In this document: positions 37,156-45,279 of the stretch, piece after piece
Position numbering within the stretch: the first letter of the stretch is position 1
Layout of the letters: each line of letters opens with the position of its first letter
NCBI RefSeq assembly: GCF_019084075.1
Contig: NZ_JAHREN010000001.1
Location: forward strand, 3,321,501-3,385,500
Reading direction: 5' to 3'
Source: Siccirubricoccus sp. G192
Lineage (GTDB): Bacteria > Pseudomonadota > Alphaproteobacteria > Acetobacterales > Acetobacteraceae
DNA length: 64,000 nt
The notes under the pieces: generated by a model
The model's database searches: none
What the model was told of the DNA's origin: nothing
What the model saw: the letters and a program-made list of their open reading frames with translations, nothing else
Position numbers and translations under genes: made by a program

Positions 37156-38153
37156 CAATTCGGCCGGGCGCCGCTGGCGCGGATGATTGGCTCCCAGCGC
37201 TGCCGGTCATCCTGCCAGAGGGTGGCGAATTCGGCCGGGCCGCCGGAGAGCGGCGCGATGCCGTTGCGGGCGAGGTTCTCCCGCGTCGCCGGGTCGCGCA
37301 GCGTCTCGCGTATGGCGGCATCGAGCCGCGCGATGGCCGGCTGCGGCGTGCCGCGCGGCGCCAGCAGCCCCGCCCAATTGTTCACGGCGAAGCCAGGCAG
37401 GCCGCTTTCGGCCACGGTCGGAACATCTTCGAGCCCGGGCCGCCGCGTCGCCGCCGGCACCGCCAGGGCCCGCAGCCGTCCCTCCCGCAGCGCCGGCATG
37501 ACCGAGGCGGCGGTGGCGAAGGAATAGTCGATGCGCCCGGCCATCAGGTCGGTCGCCATCGGCGCGCCGCCGCGATAGGAGACGCTCACCGTCTCGATCC
37601 CCGCGACGCGGTCGAAGAGCGACCCCGCCAAGTGCAGCGAGGTGCCGACGCCGCTATGCGACCAGCTCAGTCCGCCCGGCCGTGCCTTGGCTGCCGCGAT
37701 CAGCTCCCCGAGATTGCGCCAGGGCCGGGCCGCCGGTACCACCAGCACATTGAAGATGTCGCCCGCCAGCGCCACGGGCACCAGGTCCGCATCGACATCA
37801 TAGGGCAGGTCGCGGAAGATCACCGGGTTGACGATCAGCGAGCCGACCGTGCCGAGCACCAGCGTGTGGCCATCGGGCGCGGCGCGCACCGCCGCCTCGG
37901 TCGCGATGTTGCCGCCGGCGCCGGGCCGGTTCTCCACCACCACGGATTGGCCAAGAATCTCCGCCAGCCGGTTGGAGAAGGAGCGCACCAGAAGGTCCGT
38001 GCCGCCGCCGGGGGTGAAGCCCACCAGGATACGGATCGGCCGTGCCGCCTCCTGCGCCGCGGCGGGTACGGTGGCAGCCAGCGCTGCCGCGCCGAGCAGG
38101 TGCCGGCGGCGGATCACAGCGACGCCGCCGTGGCATCGTGGGAATGGAGTCAT
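37155..38153 (-). CDS. Bug/TctC-type solute-binding protein 4
   Basis: 332 residues from MTPFPRCHGG at 38153, which has AGGA immediately upstream; a later start at the VIRRRHLLGAAALAATVPAAAQ signal is possible. Motifs RPIRILVGFTPGGGTDLLVR, ENRPGAGGNIATEAAVRAAP and SHSGVGTSLHLAGS. First gene of the leftward operon with flavin reductase, receptor 3 and TctBA, so one permease may serve two receptors. Confidence 0.9.
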   Translation of the reverse strand: MTPFPRCHGGVAVIRRRHLLGAAALAATVPAAAQEAARPIRILVGFTPGGGTDLLVRSFSNRLAEILGQSVVVENRPGAGGNIATEAAVRAAPDGHTLVLGTVGSLIVNPVIFRDLPYDVDADLVPVALAGDIFNVLVVPAARPWRNLGELIAAAKARPGGLSWSHSGVGTSLHLAGSLFDRVAGIETVSVSYRGGAPMATDLMAGRIDYSFATAASVMPALREGRLRALAVPAATRRPGLEDVPTVAESGLPGFAVNNWAGLLAPRGTPQPAIARLDAAIRETLRDPATRENLARNGIAPLSGGPAEFATLWQDDRQRWEPIIRASGARPN

Positions 38154-38270
38154 TCCTGGTGCTCCCTGACGCTGCTGACGCGCACCACGCCGGCGGTGCA
38201 CTCGCGTCGCGTATTCTCGTAGTGGCGGCGGCCGCCGCCGGCGACCGGGATGCGGGGATGCGCCACCGCT

Positions 38271-39272
38271 TCAGTGCCCGCGCAGCGCCGCGTCCCACCA
38301 GGCGCATTCGCCGGGGATCAGCGCGTGATTGCCGGGCAGCACTTGCAGCGGTTGCCGCTCGCCGTCCCGTGCCGCCTGCAGCTTCAGCCGCCGCGCCTCG
38401 GCCTGCATCTCCGGCGAGCCCCAATTGCGCTCGTGGCCCCAGAGGCTCGGGCCGGAATGCATTTCCACCGGCTGCCAGGTGGCGGGATCGACGGCGCGGC
38501 CGCCCCAGCCATATTCCAGCATGAAGCCGCCCGGCGTGCGGGCATAGAAGCTGGTCATGAAATCATTGGTATGGCGGCCGAGGGTGGTGGCGACGCGCCC
38601 TTCCTCCAGCATGGCCAGGTCATAGCCCTGGCCGACATCGTCCAGGTTGAACAGCTCGATCATCAGATGGTGCAGGCCGGCACTTCCGGTCTCGATCAGT
38701 GCAAGGGAATGGTGGCGCGGATTCACGTGCAGGAAATAGGCGTGGAAGGGATTGGTCACATAGTCCGAGACGCGGAAGCCCAGCAGGTCGCGGTAGAAGG
38801 CCAGCGCCTCCGCCATGCGCGGCACAGTCAGCACGGCATGGCCCATGCCAAGCGCGCCGGTGCGGAAGCCGCTGATCGGGCGGCCCGGGATGAAGGGCGC
38901 ATCCGTGACCTCGGCGCCATGCACCAGCTCGACCCGGTTGCCCATCGGGTCCTGCACCGCGATCAACCCGGTGACGCGGCGCTGGTCTGCCAGCGCCCGG
39001 TCGCCTCGGGAGAAGGTCATGCCGGCGGCCTCCAGCCGCGCCGCCATCGCCTCCAGCGCCGCGGCATCGGCGAGTTCCCAGCCGAAGAAGCGGGCGCCGT
39101 CGCGCTCGCCCGGCGTCACCACCAGGCGTTGCCGGCGATCATCCATGCGGAAGACGAGCTGCGAGGCGGCGCGCTCCGCCAATTGCAGGCCGAGGAAATT
39201 GGTGCCGTAGCCGGCCCAGTCCTCGGGCGACCGCGCCTCGATGCCGACATAGCCGAGAGCCTGCACCACCAT
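38271..39272 (-). CDS. Extradiol-type (VOC) dioxygenase
   Basis: 333 residues, two vicinal-oxygen-chelate domains as in BphC-type 2,3-dihydroxybiphenyl dioxygenases, which cleave catechol rings next to the hydroxyls. N-terminal domain begins MVVQALGYVGIEARSPEDWAG. The catalytic C-terminal domain shows the metal ligands His in GMGHAVLTVP, His in GLHHLMIEL and Glu in GGFMLEYGWGG, and the usual His of RHHSLALIE. So it looks active. Substrate unknown. No other ring-cleavage gene is nearby. Divergent from Bug receptor 5. Confidence 0.88.
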   Translation of the reverse strand: MVVQALGYVGIEARSPEDWAGYGTNFLGLQLAERAASQLVFRMDDRRQRLVVTPGERDGARFFGWELADAAALEAMAARLEAAGMTFSRGDRALADQRRVTGLIAVQDPMGNRVELVHGAEVTDAPFIPGRPISGFRTGALGMGHAVLTVPRMAEALAFYRDLLGFRVSDYVTNPFHAYFLHVNPRHHSLALIETGSAGLHHLMIELFNLDDVGQGYDLAMLEEGRVATTLGRHTNDFMTSFYARTPGGFMLEYGWGGRAVDPATWQPVEMHSGPSLWGHERNWGSPEMQAEARRLKLQAARDGERQPLQVLPGNHALIPGECAWWDAALRGH

Positions 39273-39369
39273 CGCTCCCCTCCCCAGGGAATGGCGACCC
39301 GCGCCAGCGCGGCCCGCTCTTGCCGGTGATCCTAGACCGGGCTTTGCTGCGGGGCGAGACGGGGAGGCG

Positions 39370-40335
39370 ATGAGGATGGCGGGACGGGAAGCCGCGTGGG
39401 CCATGCTGCTCGGCGCGCTGCTGCTGGCGGGCGGCAGGGTGCATGCGCAGCCGGCCTTTCCGGCGCGGCCGATCCAGATCGTGAATCCCGCACCAGCCGG
39501 CAGCATCAGCGACACCCTGCTGCGCGCCTTGGCGCCGGGGTTGCAGGCCAAGCTCGGCCAGCCGGTGGCGGTGGTGAACCGGGATGGCGCCTCCGGCGCG
39601 CTCGGCACCGCCACGGTCGCGCGGGCGGCGCCGGATGGCTACACGCTGCTCTTCACCGCGGCCTATACGCTTTCCGTCCTGCCGGTGACACGGCCGGATG
39701 CGGGCTACCGCGCCGAGCAGATCGAGCCGGTCTGCCGCACCTTCGTGAATACCATGGCGCTGGCGGTACGGCCGGAGAGCCCCTTCACCAGCCTCGGCGA
39801 TCTGGTGGCGGCAGCACGGGCGCAACCGGGCAGCCTGCGCTTCGGGCACCAGGGCATCGCCTCCATCCCGCATCTGGCGATGGTCGAACTGGCCCAGGCC
39901 GCGGGCATCCAGGTGCAGGACGTGCCCTATCGCGGCGAGCCGGCGGCGATCCTGGACGCCATGGCCGGGCGGGTGGAATTCGTCTCGCTGGTGCTGGGCT
40001 CCCTGCGTGGCGGGGCGCTCAGGCCGCTCGCGGTCTTCGCGGAGCGGCGCCACCCGCTGATTCCGGATGTGCCGACGGTGCCGGAGGCGGGCTTCCCGGT
40101 GGCGCCGACCAGCTTCGGCGGGCTGCTCGCCCCTGCCGGACTGCCGGTGCCGGTGCGCCAGACGCTGGCCCGGGCCTGCGCCGGCGCGGCGGCGGAGGAG
40201 GTCTATGCCGAGGCCGCGCGGCGCGGCTTCCAGCCGCTCGACTACTACGCCGATACCGAGGAATTCGGCCGCGCCCTGCGGCGCGATGTTGCGGACAAGG
40301 CACGGCTGCTGGCGACGGTGGAGGTGCCGCGCTAG
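39370..40335 (+). CDS. Bug/TctC-type solute-binding protein 5
   Basis: 321 residues. Signal peptide MRMAGREAAWAMLLGALLLA, cleaved after HAQ. Motifs RPIQIVNPAPAGSISDTLLR, where the usual FxPGG is altered to NPAPAG, and NRDGASGALGTATVARAAPDGYT. The changed binding loop may mean a different ligand. Shares an intergenic region with the dioxygenase, which suggests common control. Ends at a palindromic repeat. Confidence 0.9.
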   Translation: MRMAGREAAWAMLLGALLLAGGRVHAQPAFPARPIQIVNPAPAGSISDTLLRALAPGLQAKLGQPVAVVNRDGASGALGTATVARAAPDGYTLLFTAAYTLSVLPVTRPDAGYRAEQIEPVCRTFVNTMALAVRPESPFTSLGDLVAAARAQPGSLRFGHQGIASIPHLAMVELAQAAGIQVQDVPYRGEPAAILDAMAGRVEFVSLVLGSLRGGALRPLAVFAERRHPLIPDVPTVPEAGFPVAPTSFGGLLAPAGLPVPVRQTLARACAGAAAEEVYAEAARRGFQPLDYYADTEEFGRALRRDVADKARLLATVEVPR

Positions 40336-40442
40336 AGCAAACTCCGTCCGGGTGGAATCACCCGGGCGGGGTAATTTGCTCGCCAAAGCAAAAAGGCCAG
40401 AGCGGATTCCGTGAGCCAATGCGAACGGAAAACGCTCTGGCC
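40335..40442. repeat. Palindromic intergenic element, copy 2, with terminator hairpins
   Basis: Two nested hairpins. The first runs from GAGCAAA (40335-40341) to TTTGCTC (40375-40381) with an inner CCGGGTG/CACCCGG core. The second has a perfect 10-bp stem (40395-40404 with 40433-40442) and an inner TTCCGT/ACGGAA. Between them is GCAAAAAGG. The first half resembles the element at 3299-3356. It separates two converging genes and may end transcription on both strands. Confidence 0.65.
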
Positions 40443-40447
40443 GGGGC

Positions 40448-40898
40448 TCAGCGCGGCGCCCCGGCCGGGGTGGAGGTGCCCGGTCCCTCCCCCATGATGA
40501 GCAGGGTCGTGGGCTCCGCCTTGGCGCCGTCGTAATGCACTTGGCGGCCGAAATGCGTCACGAAGGTGCCGGCCGGGACGGGCACGGTATTCTCCGGGTC
40601 GAAGCGCGGGCCGCTGCCCATCCACCAGGTGCCGGAGAGGACCTGGATGAAGCGGTCGTTCGGGTGCGAATGCGGCCGGCTCATATGCCCCGGCAGCCAG
40701 CGGACCATGACGATGTAGGGGCCGGGCTTTGAGGGATCGCCCAGCAGCACCGCCTGCTGGTTGCCGTTCGGCGTCACCGGACCCCAGGGGGATCTGGTCC
40801 GGCAGCCTGTAGGCCACGGCGGCCGGGTCGAGTTCCGCCGCGCCGGCGGGAAGTGCGACGAAGCAAAGGCCAAGGCAAAGCACGATGCGCCGCAGCAT
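40448..40898 (-). CDS. Secreted cupin-domain protein, one frameshift
   Basis: About 149 residues after correction. The signal peptide (MLRRIVLCLGLCFVALPAGA) and LDPAAVAYRLPDQIP are in one frame; the cupin in the next frame shows GHMSRPHSHPNDRFIQVLSG with the metal-binding His cluster and the second motif near FVTHFGRQVHYDG. One surplus base in the G5 run 40787-40791 separates them. Probably a periplasmic metal-binding cupin of unknown substrate. Last gene of the amidohydrolase-Bug-cyclase-SDR run. Confidence 0.8.
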
Positions 40899-40913
40899 GG
40901 TTCCCCCCCCCTG

Positions 40914-41687
40914 TCAGGCTCCATCCGAGGGATCGTAGAGCACGCCCGCGGCGCGGAAGCCGCCATCCACGTTCAGCACATGGCCCGTGACAAAGCCTGC
41001 ATCCTCCGAGCAGAGGAAGGCGACGGCGGCGGCGATCTCCTCCGGCGTGGCGTAGCGCTTCAGCGCCATGCGATCGAGGAAGGCGGCCCGCTGCCGCGGC
41101 CCATGCGCGGTGCGCGCCACCTGGGTCGGGCCCGGCGCCAAGCAATTCACCAGGATGCCATGCGGCGCCAGCTCCATCGCCAGCACCTCGGTGAGGTTGA
41201 TGATGCCCGCCTTGCTGGCGCCATAGGCGGCACGCCCGGTGCCGCCGAACTGCCCCGAGACGGAGGAGGTGGTGACGATCCGCCCGCCCCCGCCATGCGC
41301 CACCATGGCCCGCGCCGCCGCCTGGGCGGTGACGAAGCAGCCGGTGAGGTTGGTGCGGATCACCCGTTCGAAAGCGGCGCGGCTCATCTCCAGCGCGGGC
41401 ACGCGGTCGGTGATGCCGGCATTGCAGACGGCGATGCCGAGAGGGCCAAAATGCCGCTCGGCCGCCGCGACGGCGGCAGCCGTCTGCTCCTCCTCCGCCA
41501 CGTCCAGGGTGAAGGGCTCGGCCCGGCCGCCCGCTGCGGCGATGCCGGCGGCGACGCCCGCCGCGCGCTCGGCGACCAGGTCGGCCACCAGCACGCCGGC
41601 GCCCTCCCGCGCCAGGCGCCGCGCAATCGCCTCGCCGATGCCGGCGCCGCCGCCGGTGACGAGCGCCGCCTGGCCGGCGAACCTCAC
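40914..41687 (-). CDS. Short-chain dehydrogenase/reductase
   Basis: 257 residues, classical SDR. Cofactor loop VTGGGAGIGEAIAR, NAG motif CNAGITDR, catalytic Ser-Tyr-Lys in TTSSVSGQF and AAYGASKAG, and C-terminal FVTGHVLNVDGG. Asp at the end of the second strand (VADLVAERA) suggests NAD(H) preference. Substrate not predictable. GTG start overlaps the cyclase stop as GTGA, so the two enzymes are produced together. Confidence 0.92.
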   Translation of the reverse strand: MRFAGQAALVTGGGAGIGEAIARRLAREGAGVLVADLVAERAAGVAAGIAAAGGRAEPFTLDVAEEEQTAAAVAAAERHFGPLGIAVCNAGITDRVPALEMSRAAFERVIRTNLTGCFVTAQAAARAMVAHGGGGRIVTTSSVSGQFGGTGRAAYGASKAGIINLTEVLAMELAPHGILVNCLAPGPTQVARTAHGPRQRAAFLDRMALKRYATPEEIAAAVAFLCSEDAGFVTGHVLNVDGGFRAAGVLYDPSDGA

Positions 41688-42364
41688 GCCGCATCCTCCT
41701 CGATGGCGATGACCCGGGCGGGGGCGCCGTCGCTGTCCGGCAGCTTGATGGGCAGCGCCACGACCAGGCTGCGCGGCGCCCGCAGCGCGCCGGTGTTGCG
41801 GAGGTATTCGAACATCACCACGCCCTGCTTCAGCAGGTGGAAATGCGTCACATGCTCCGGCAGCGGCGGCCGCTTCTCGCCGGTGATGAAGAAGCGGATG
41901 CAGTGATCCTGCGGGAAGTCGAAGCCCACCGCCTTGATGCCGGCCTCGCGCAGCCAGATCGCGGCCTCGGCGGTCATCCAGGGGGATTTCGCCCAGAATT
42001 CCGGCGTCTCGATGCTGGCGCGCTCGTCCCAGCGGGTCTTCAGGATGGCGATGTCGCCGCGCCGGAGATGCGCCCCGGCGGCGGCGATGCGGGCACCGCT
42101 GATCGGGCTGTTCTCCGGCACGTCGGAGAGGTCGAGCACTGCCGCATCGCCCACCGTCATGTCGAGGCTGATGGCATCCGTGGTGAAGCCCTCCGGGTCG
42201 ACATGCCGCGGGCTGTCCATATGGGTGAAGCTATGGACATTCCAGCCGGCCCAGGTGCCCTGGCCGCCGCCATCCTCGTGCTTCTTCCAGAGGCGGCGCT
42301 CCACCGGCCAGCGGAAATGGCCGGTGGCTACGGGGGTGGAGAGGTCGATCAGCCGGCGTGCCAT
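41684..42364 (-). CDS. Cyclase family protein (kynurenine formamidase-like)
   Basis: 226 residues. The metal-binding signature of the cyclase/KynB family is visible as HSFTHMDSPRHVDPEG (about 46-61), and DLSDVPENSPI and DFPQDHCIRF follow. Family members hydrolyse N-formylkynurenine or open/close lactones and amides. No kynurenine pathway genes are nearby, so a different amide or lactone is likely. It starts 4 bases after the Bug stop. Confidence 0.85.
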   Translation of the reverse strand: MARRLIDLSTPVATGHFRWPVERRLWKKHEDGGGQGTWAGWNVHSFTHMDSPRHVDPEGFTTDAISLDMTVGDAAVLDLSDVPENSPISGARIAAAGAHLRRGDIAILKTRWDERASIETPEFWAKSPWMTAEAAIWLREAGIKAVGFDFPQDHCIRFFITGEKRPPLPEHVTHFHLLKQGVVMFEYLRNTGALRAPRSLVVALPIKLPDSDGAPARVIAIEEDAA

Positions 42365-42368
42365 CGGT

Positions 42369-43337
42369 TCAATCCTTCCAGGGCCGTTCCTGCCAGAGCC
42401 GGCGCAGCGCCTCGGCTTCCTGGTGGACCAATTGCGTGAAGGCCGCGCCATCCATGCGGCGCAGCGGCTGGTAGAGGCGCGCGGCCTCGGCCTGCCAGGC
42501 CGGATCATCCATGGTGGCGAGCAGCGCCGCCTCCAGCCGCGCGCGGATGGGCGCCGGCGTGGCGGCAGGCAGGGCGATGCCGCGCACCACGCCGCCCGTG
42601 AGGTCGAGACCCTGTTCCCGGAAGGTCGGGATATCGGGCGCCAGCGCGCTGCGCGTGGGCGATGCCTGGGCTAGGGGCCGCACCTGCCCCTGCTTCACCA
42701 GTTCCAGGCTCTCGCCGATATTCATGGCGGCCACGGTGATGTGGCGGCCGAGCAGCGCGGTGATGGTCGGCGCCTGGCCGGCGAAGGGCACATGCACCAG
42801 CCGTGTCCCGGCCGCGCGGTCGAAACCCATCATCAGCAGGTGGTCGTCCGAACCGATGCCGGCGGTGCCGACCGCCACCTTGTCCGGATTGGCCTTGGCA
42901 TGGGCCACGAGGTCGGCCGGGGTGCGGAGCGGGCTGTCCGGCGCCACGAAGAATCCGCCCGGGTCATCCACCACGCCGCCAAGATAGGCGAGGTCCTCCA
43001 GCCGGTAGCGCGGGGTGCGCTCGATGGTGACGGTCTGGAGGCTCGGGATGATGACGACGCCGATGGTGTGTCCATCCGGTGCGGCGCTGGCCAGCGCGGT
43101 ATAGCCCACCTCCGCCCCTGCCCCCGGCCGGTTCAGCACGACGAAGCGGGCACCCGGCAGGTGCCGCTCCATATGGGGGATCATGGCGCGGGCCATGACA
43201 TCGGTGCCGCCGCCCGGCGGGAAGGGCACGATGAAGCTGATCGGCCGTTCGGATGGCCAGCCCGCCTGCCCGCGCGCCGCGAGCGGCAGGGCAGCGAGGC
43301 CAGCCGCCATCAGGCTTCGGCGCGCCAGTTCCGGCAT
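42369..43337 (-). CDS. Bug/TctC-type solute-binding protein 6
   Basis: 322 residues. Tat-like signal MPELARRSLMAAGLAALPLA. Motifs RPISFIVPFPPGGGTDVMAR, NRPGAGAEVGYTALASAAPDGHT and VGTAGIGSDDHLLM. It sits between an amidohydrolase and the cyclase-SDR pair in one leftward unit, so its ligand is probably their substrate. No permease is adjacent. Confidence 0.92.
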   Translation of the reverse strand: MPELARRSLMAAGLAALPLAARGQAGWPSERPISFIVPFPPGGGTDVMARAMIPHMERHLPGARFVVLNRPGAGAEVGYTALASAAPDGHTIGVVIIPSLQTVTIERTPRYRLEDLAYLGGVVDDPGGFFVAPDSPLRTPADLVAHAKANPDKVAVGTAGIGSDDHLLMMGFDRAAGTRLVHVPFAGQAPTITALLGRHITVAAMNIGESLELVKQGQVRPLAQASPTRSALAPDIPTFREQGLDLTGGVVRGIALPAATPAPIRARLEAALLATMDDPAWQAEAARLYQPLRRMDGAAFTQLVHQEAEALRRLWQERPWKD

Positions 43338-43364
43338 GGGGTTTCCTCCATTTCTGGCGCGAGA

Positions 43365-44222
43365 CTAGCCCGCGCCCGTCGCCTTCGACCAGCCATAGAG
43401 CGTGGCCGGATTCTCAGCCAGGATACGGCGCCGCGTCGCCTCGTCCGGCGCCCATTCGCCAAGCAGGTCTAGCAGCGCGGCTTCCTCCAGCGGATAGGCC
43501 GGCCGGTTCGGATGCGGCCAATTGCTGGCCCAGACCACGCGGTCCGGCGCCGTGCGGATGGCGGCACGGGCGATGGCCGCGACATCCGCATAATCCGGGG
43601 GCCCGGAGAGCGAGGTATTGTAGGGCGCGGAAGCCTTCATCCAGGCCCGGCCGCCTTCCAGCAGGCGCAGCAGCGCCCGCACCTGCGGCCGGTCCACCGG
43701 CACGGGGTCGTGGAAGCGGCCGATATGGTCGATCACCACCGGGCAGGGCAGCGCCCGGATCATGGCCTCGCGCGCCGGCAGTTCGGTGCCGTCGAATTGC
43801 AGTTGCGCATGCCAACCGAAGGGCGCGATGCGGGCGGCGACGGGGGCCAGCGCCTCCCAGCCCTGCGGCGCGCCCTGCATCAGGTAGAAGCGCGCGCCGC
43901 GGGCGCCCAGTGCGTGCAGCCGGGCGATCTCCGCCTCCGGTGTGGTTGGCGTCACCACCACTACGGCGCGGCCGGCCTCGCCGAGCGCCGCCACGGCATC
44001 CATGGTGCAGGCATTGTCGGCGCCATAGGCGGAGGGCTGCACCACCACCACCCGTTCCAGCCCGAGCCGCACCATCACCTGGCGATAGGCGGCGAGGTCG
44101 GCCCCCGCGGGCGGTGGCTTGGCGGCGGTGGCGGCCAGCAGATAGCGTGCGGCCGGTCCATAGACATGCATATGCGTGTCGCAGGCGCCCGGCGGCACCG
44201 GCAGGCGCGGCGTGGCAGTCAT
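43365..44222 (-). CDS. Amidohydrolase_2 family hydrolase
   Basis: 285 residues, TIM-barrel metal hydrolase. Metal ligands HMH in GACDTHMHVYGP (about 12-23), His in PFGWHAQLQF, His in CPVVIDHIGRF and Asp/Asn region WASNWPHPNRP. Closest in style to lactonases such as 2-pyrone-4,6-dicarboxylate hydrolase and galactarolactone isomerase, so a lactone is a reasonable substrate guess. First gene of the unit with Bug 6, cyclase, SDR and cupin. Confidence 0.85.
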   Translation of the reverse strand: MTATPRLPVPPGACDTHMHVYGPAARYLLAATAAKPPPAGADLAAYRQVMVRLGLERVVVVQPSAYGADNACTMDAVAALGEAGRAVVVVTPTTPEAEIARLHALGARGARFYLMQGAPQGWEALAPVAARIAPFGWHAQLQFDGTELPAREAMIRALPCPVVIDHIGRFHDPVPVDRPQVRALLRLLEGGRAWMKASAPYNTSLSGPPDYADVAAIARAAIRTAPDRVVWASNWPHPNRPAYPLEEAALLDLLGEWAPDEATRRRILAENPATLYGWSKATGAG

Positions 44223-44331
44223 GGACCTGTTCCTCTCCGTGGCCGGGAGTGAAGCGGGGGCTGGCGGCGCTGTCCAGAGCGCGCGCCACGGCCTATGATC
44301 CGATGCGGAAGGTCTGGGGAGGACAAGGGTG

Positions 44332-45279
44332 ATGCAGCGACGGCAATTGCTGGCGGGCATGGCGGCCGGCTTGGCGTCCCCGGCACTGGCGCAGGCGGGC
44401 TGGCAGCCGACCCGGCCGATCCAATGCATCATCGGCTTCGCGCCCGGTGGCGGTGCCGACCTCATCGCCCGCGCCATCATTGAGGCGACGCAGCCGCTGA
44501 TCCCGCAGCCGCTGGTGGTGGTGAACCGGCCGGGCGCCGGCGGCACCATCGCGGCGCAGCAGGTGGCGTTGCTGGCCGGCGACGGCCATACCCTACTGAT
44601 GGGCGGCGGCAGCGAGAGCACCAGCATCCCCGCGTTCCGCCAGCTCCCCTATGACGCGAGGCGCAGCTTCCGCGCGGTGATGCGGCTGATGCGCCAGCGC
44701 ATGTTCATCCTGGTCAAGGCGGATAGCCGCTTCCGCACCATGCAGGACGTCATCGCCGAGGCGCGGGCCAAGCCGGGCCAGGTGAGCCACGGCTCCTCCG
44801 GTGTCGGTTCGATCTACCACGCGGTCTTCGTGGTGCTGGAGCAGCGCGCGGGGGTAGAATTGCTGCATGTGCCCTTCACCGGTGGCGCGCCGGGATTGCA
44901 GGCGGTGGCGGCGGGCCAGGTGGACATGATGGTGGCCTCGCCGGAGGAATTCCGCGGCCTGACCGATGGCGGGCTGCTGCGGGTGCTGGCCTGCTGCTCG
45001 GCCGACCGCGCCGAGAGCTTCCCGGAGGTGCCGACGCTGAAGGAACTTGGCCTCGACATGGACCTCGAGAACATGAAGGGCTGGCTGGTGCCGGCCAGCA
45101 CGCCGGATGAAGCGGTGCGCTACCTGCACGACCGCTTCCGCCAGGGCATGGGCACCCCCACCTGGCGCGCCTTCCTGGAGCGCGCCGGCGATACCGACGG
45201 CTATCTCGATGGCCTCGGCTTCCAGCGCGCCATGGACCAGGTGCTGGATGCCATCACCGGCGCGGTGCGGAAAACCTAG
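44332..45279 (+). CDS. Bug/TctC-type solute-binding protein 7
   Basis: 315 residues from the ATG at 44332; a GTG three bases earlier is also in frame, and GGGGAGGA lies upstream. Tat-like signal MQRRQLLAGMAAGLASPALA. Motifs RPIQCIIGFAPGGGADLIAR, NRPGAGGTIAAQQVALLAGDGHT and HGSSGVGSIYHA. Divergent from the amidohydrolase. Its stop codon overlaps the convergent pepN stop in CCTAGG. Confidence 0.92.
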   Translation: MQRRQLLAGMAAGLASPALAQAGWQPTRPIQCIIGFAPGGGADLIARAIIEATQPLIPQPLVVVNRPGAGGTIAAQQVALLAGDGHTLLMGGGSESTSIPAFRQLPYDARRSFRAVMRLMRQRMFILVKADSRFRTMQDVIAEARAKPGQVSHGSSGVGSIYHAVFVVLEQRAGVELLHVPFTGGAPGLQAVAAGQVDMMVASPEEFRGLTDGGLLRVLACCSADRAESFPEVPTLKELGLDMDLENMKGWLVPASTPDEAVRYLHDRFRQGMGTPTWRAFLERAGDTDGYLDGLGFQRAMDQVLDAITGAVRKT

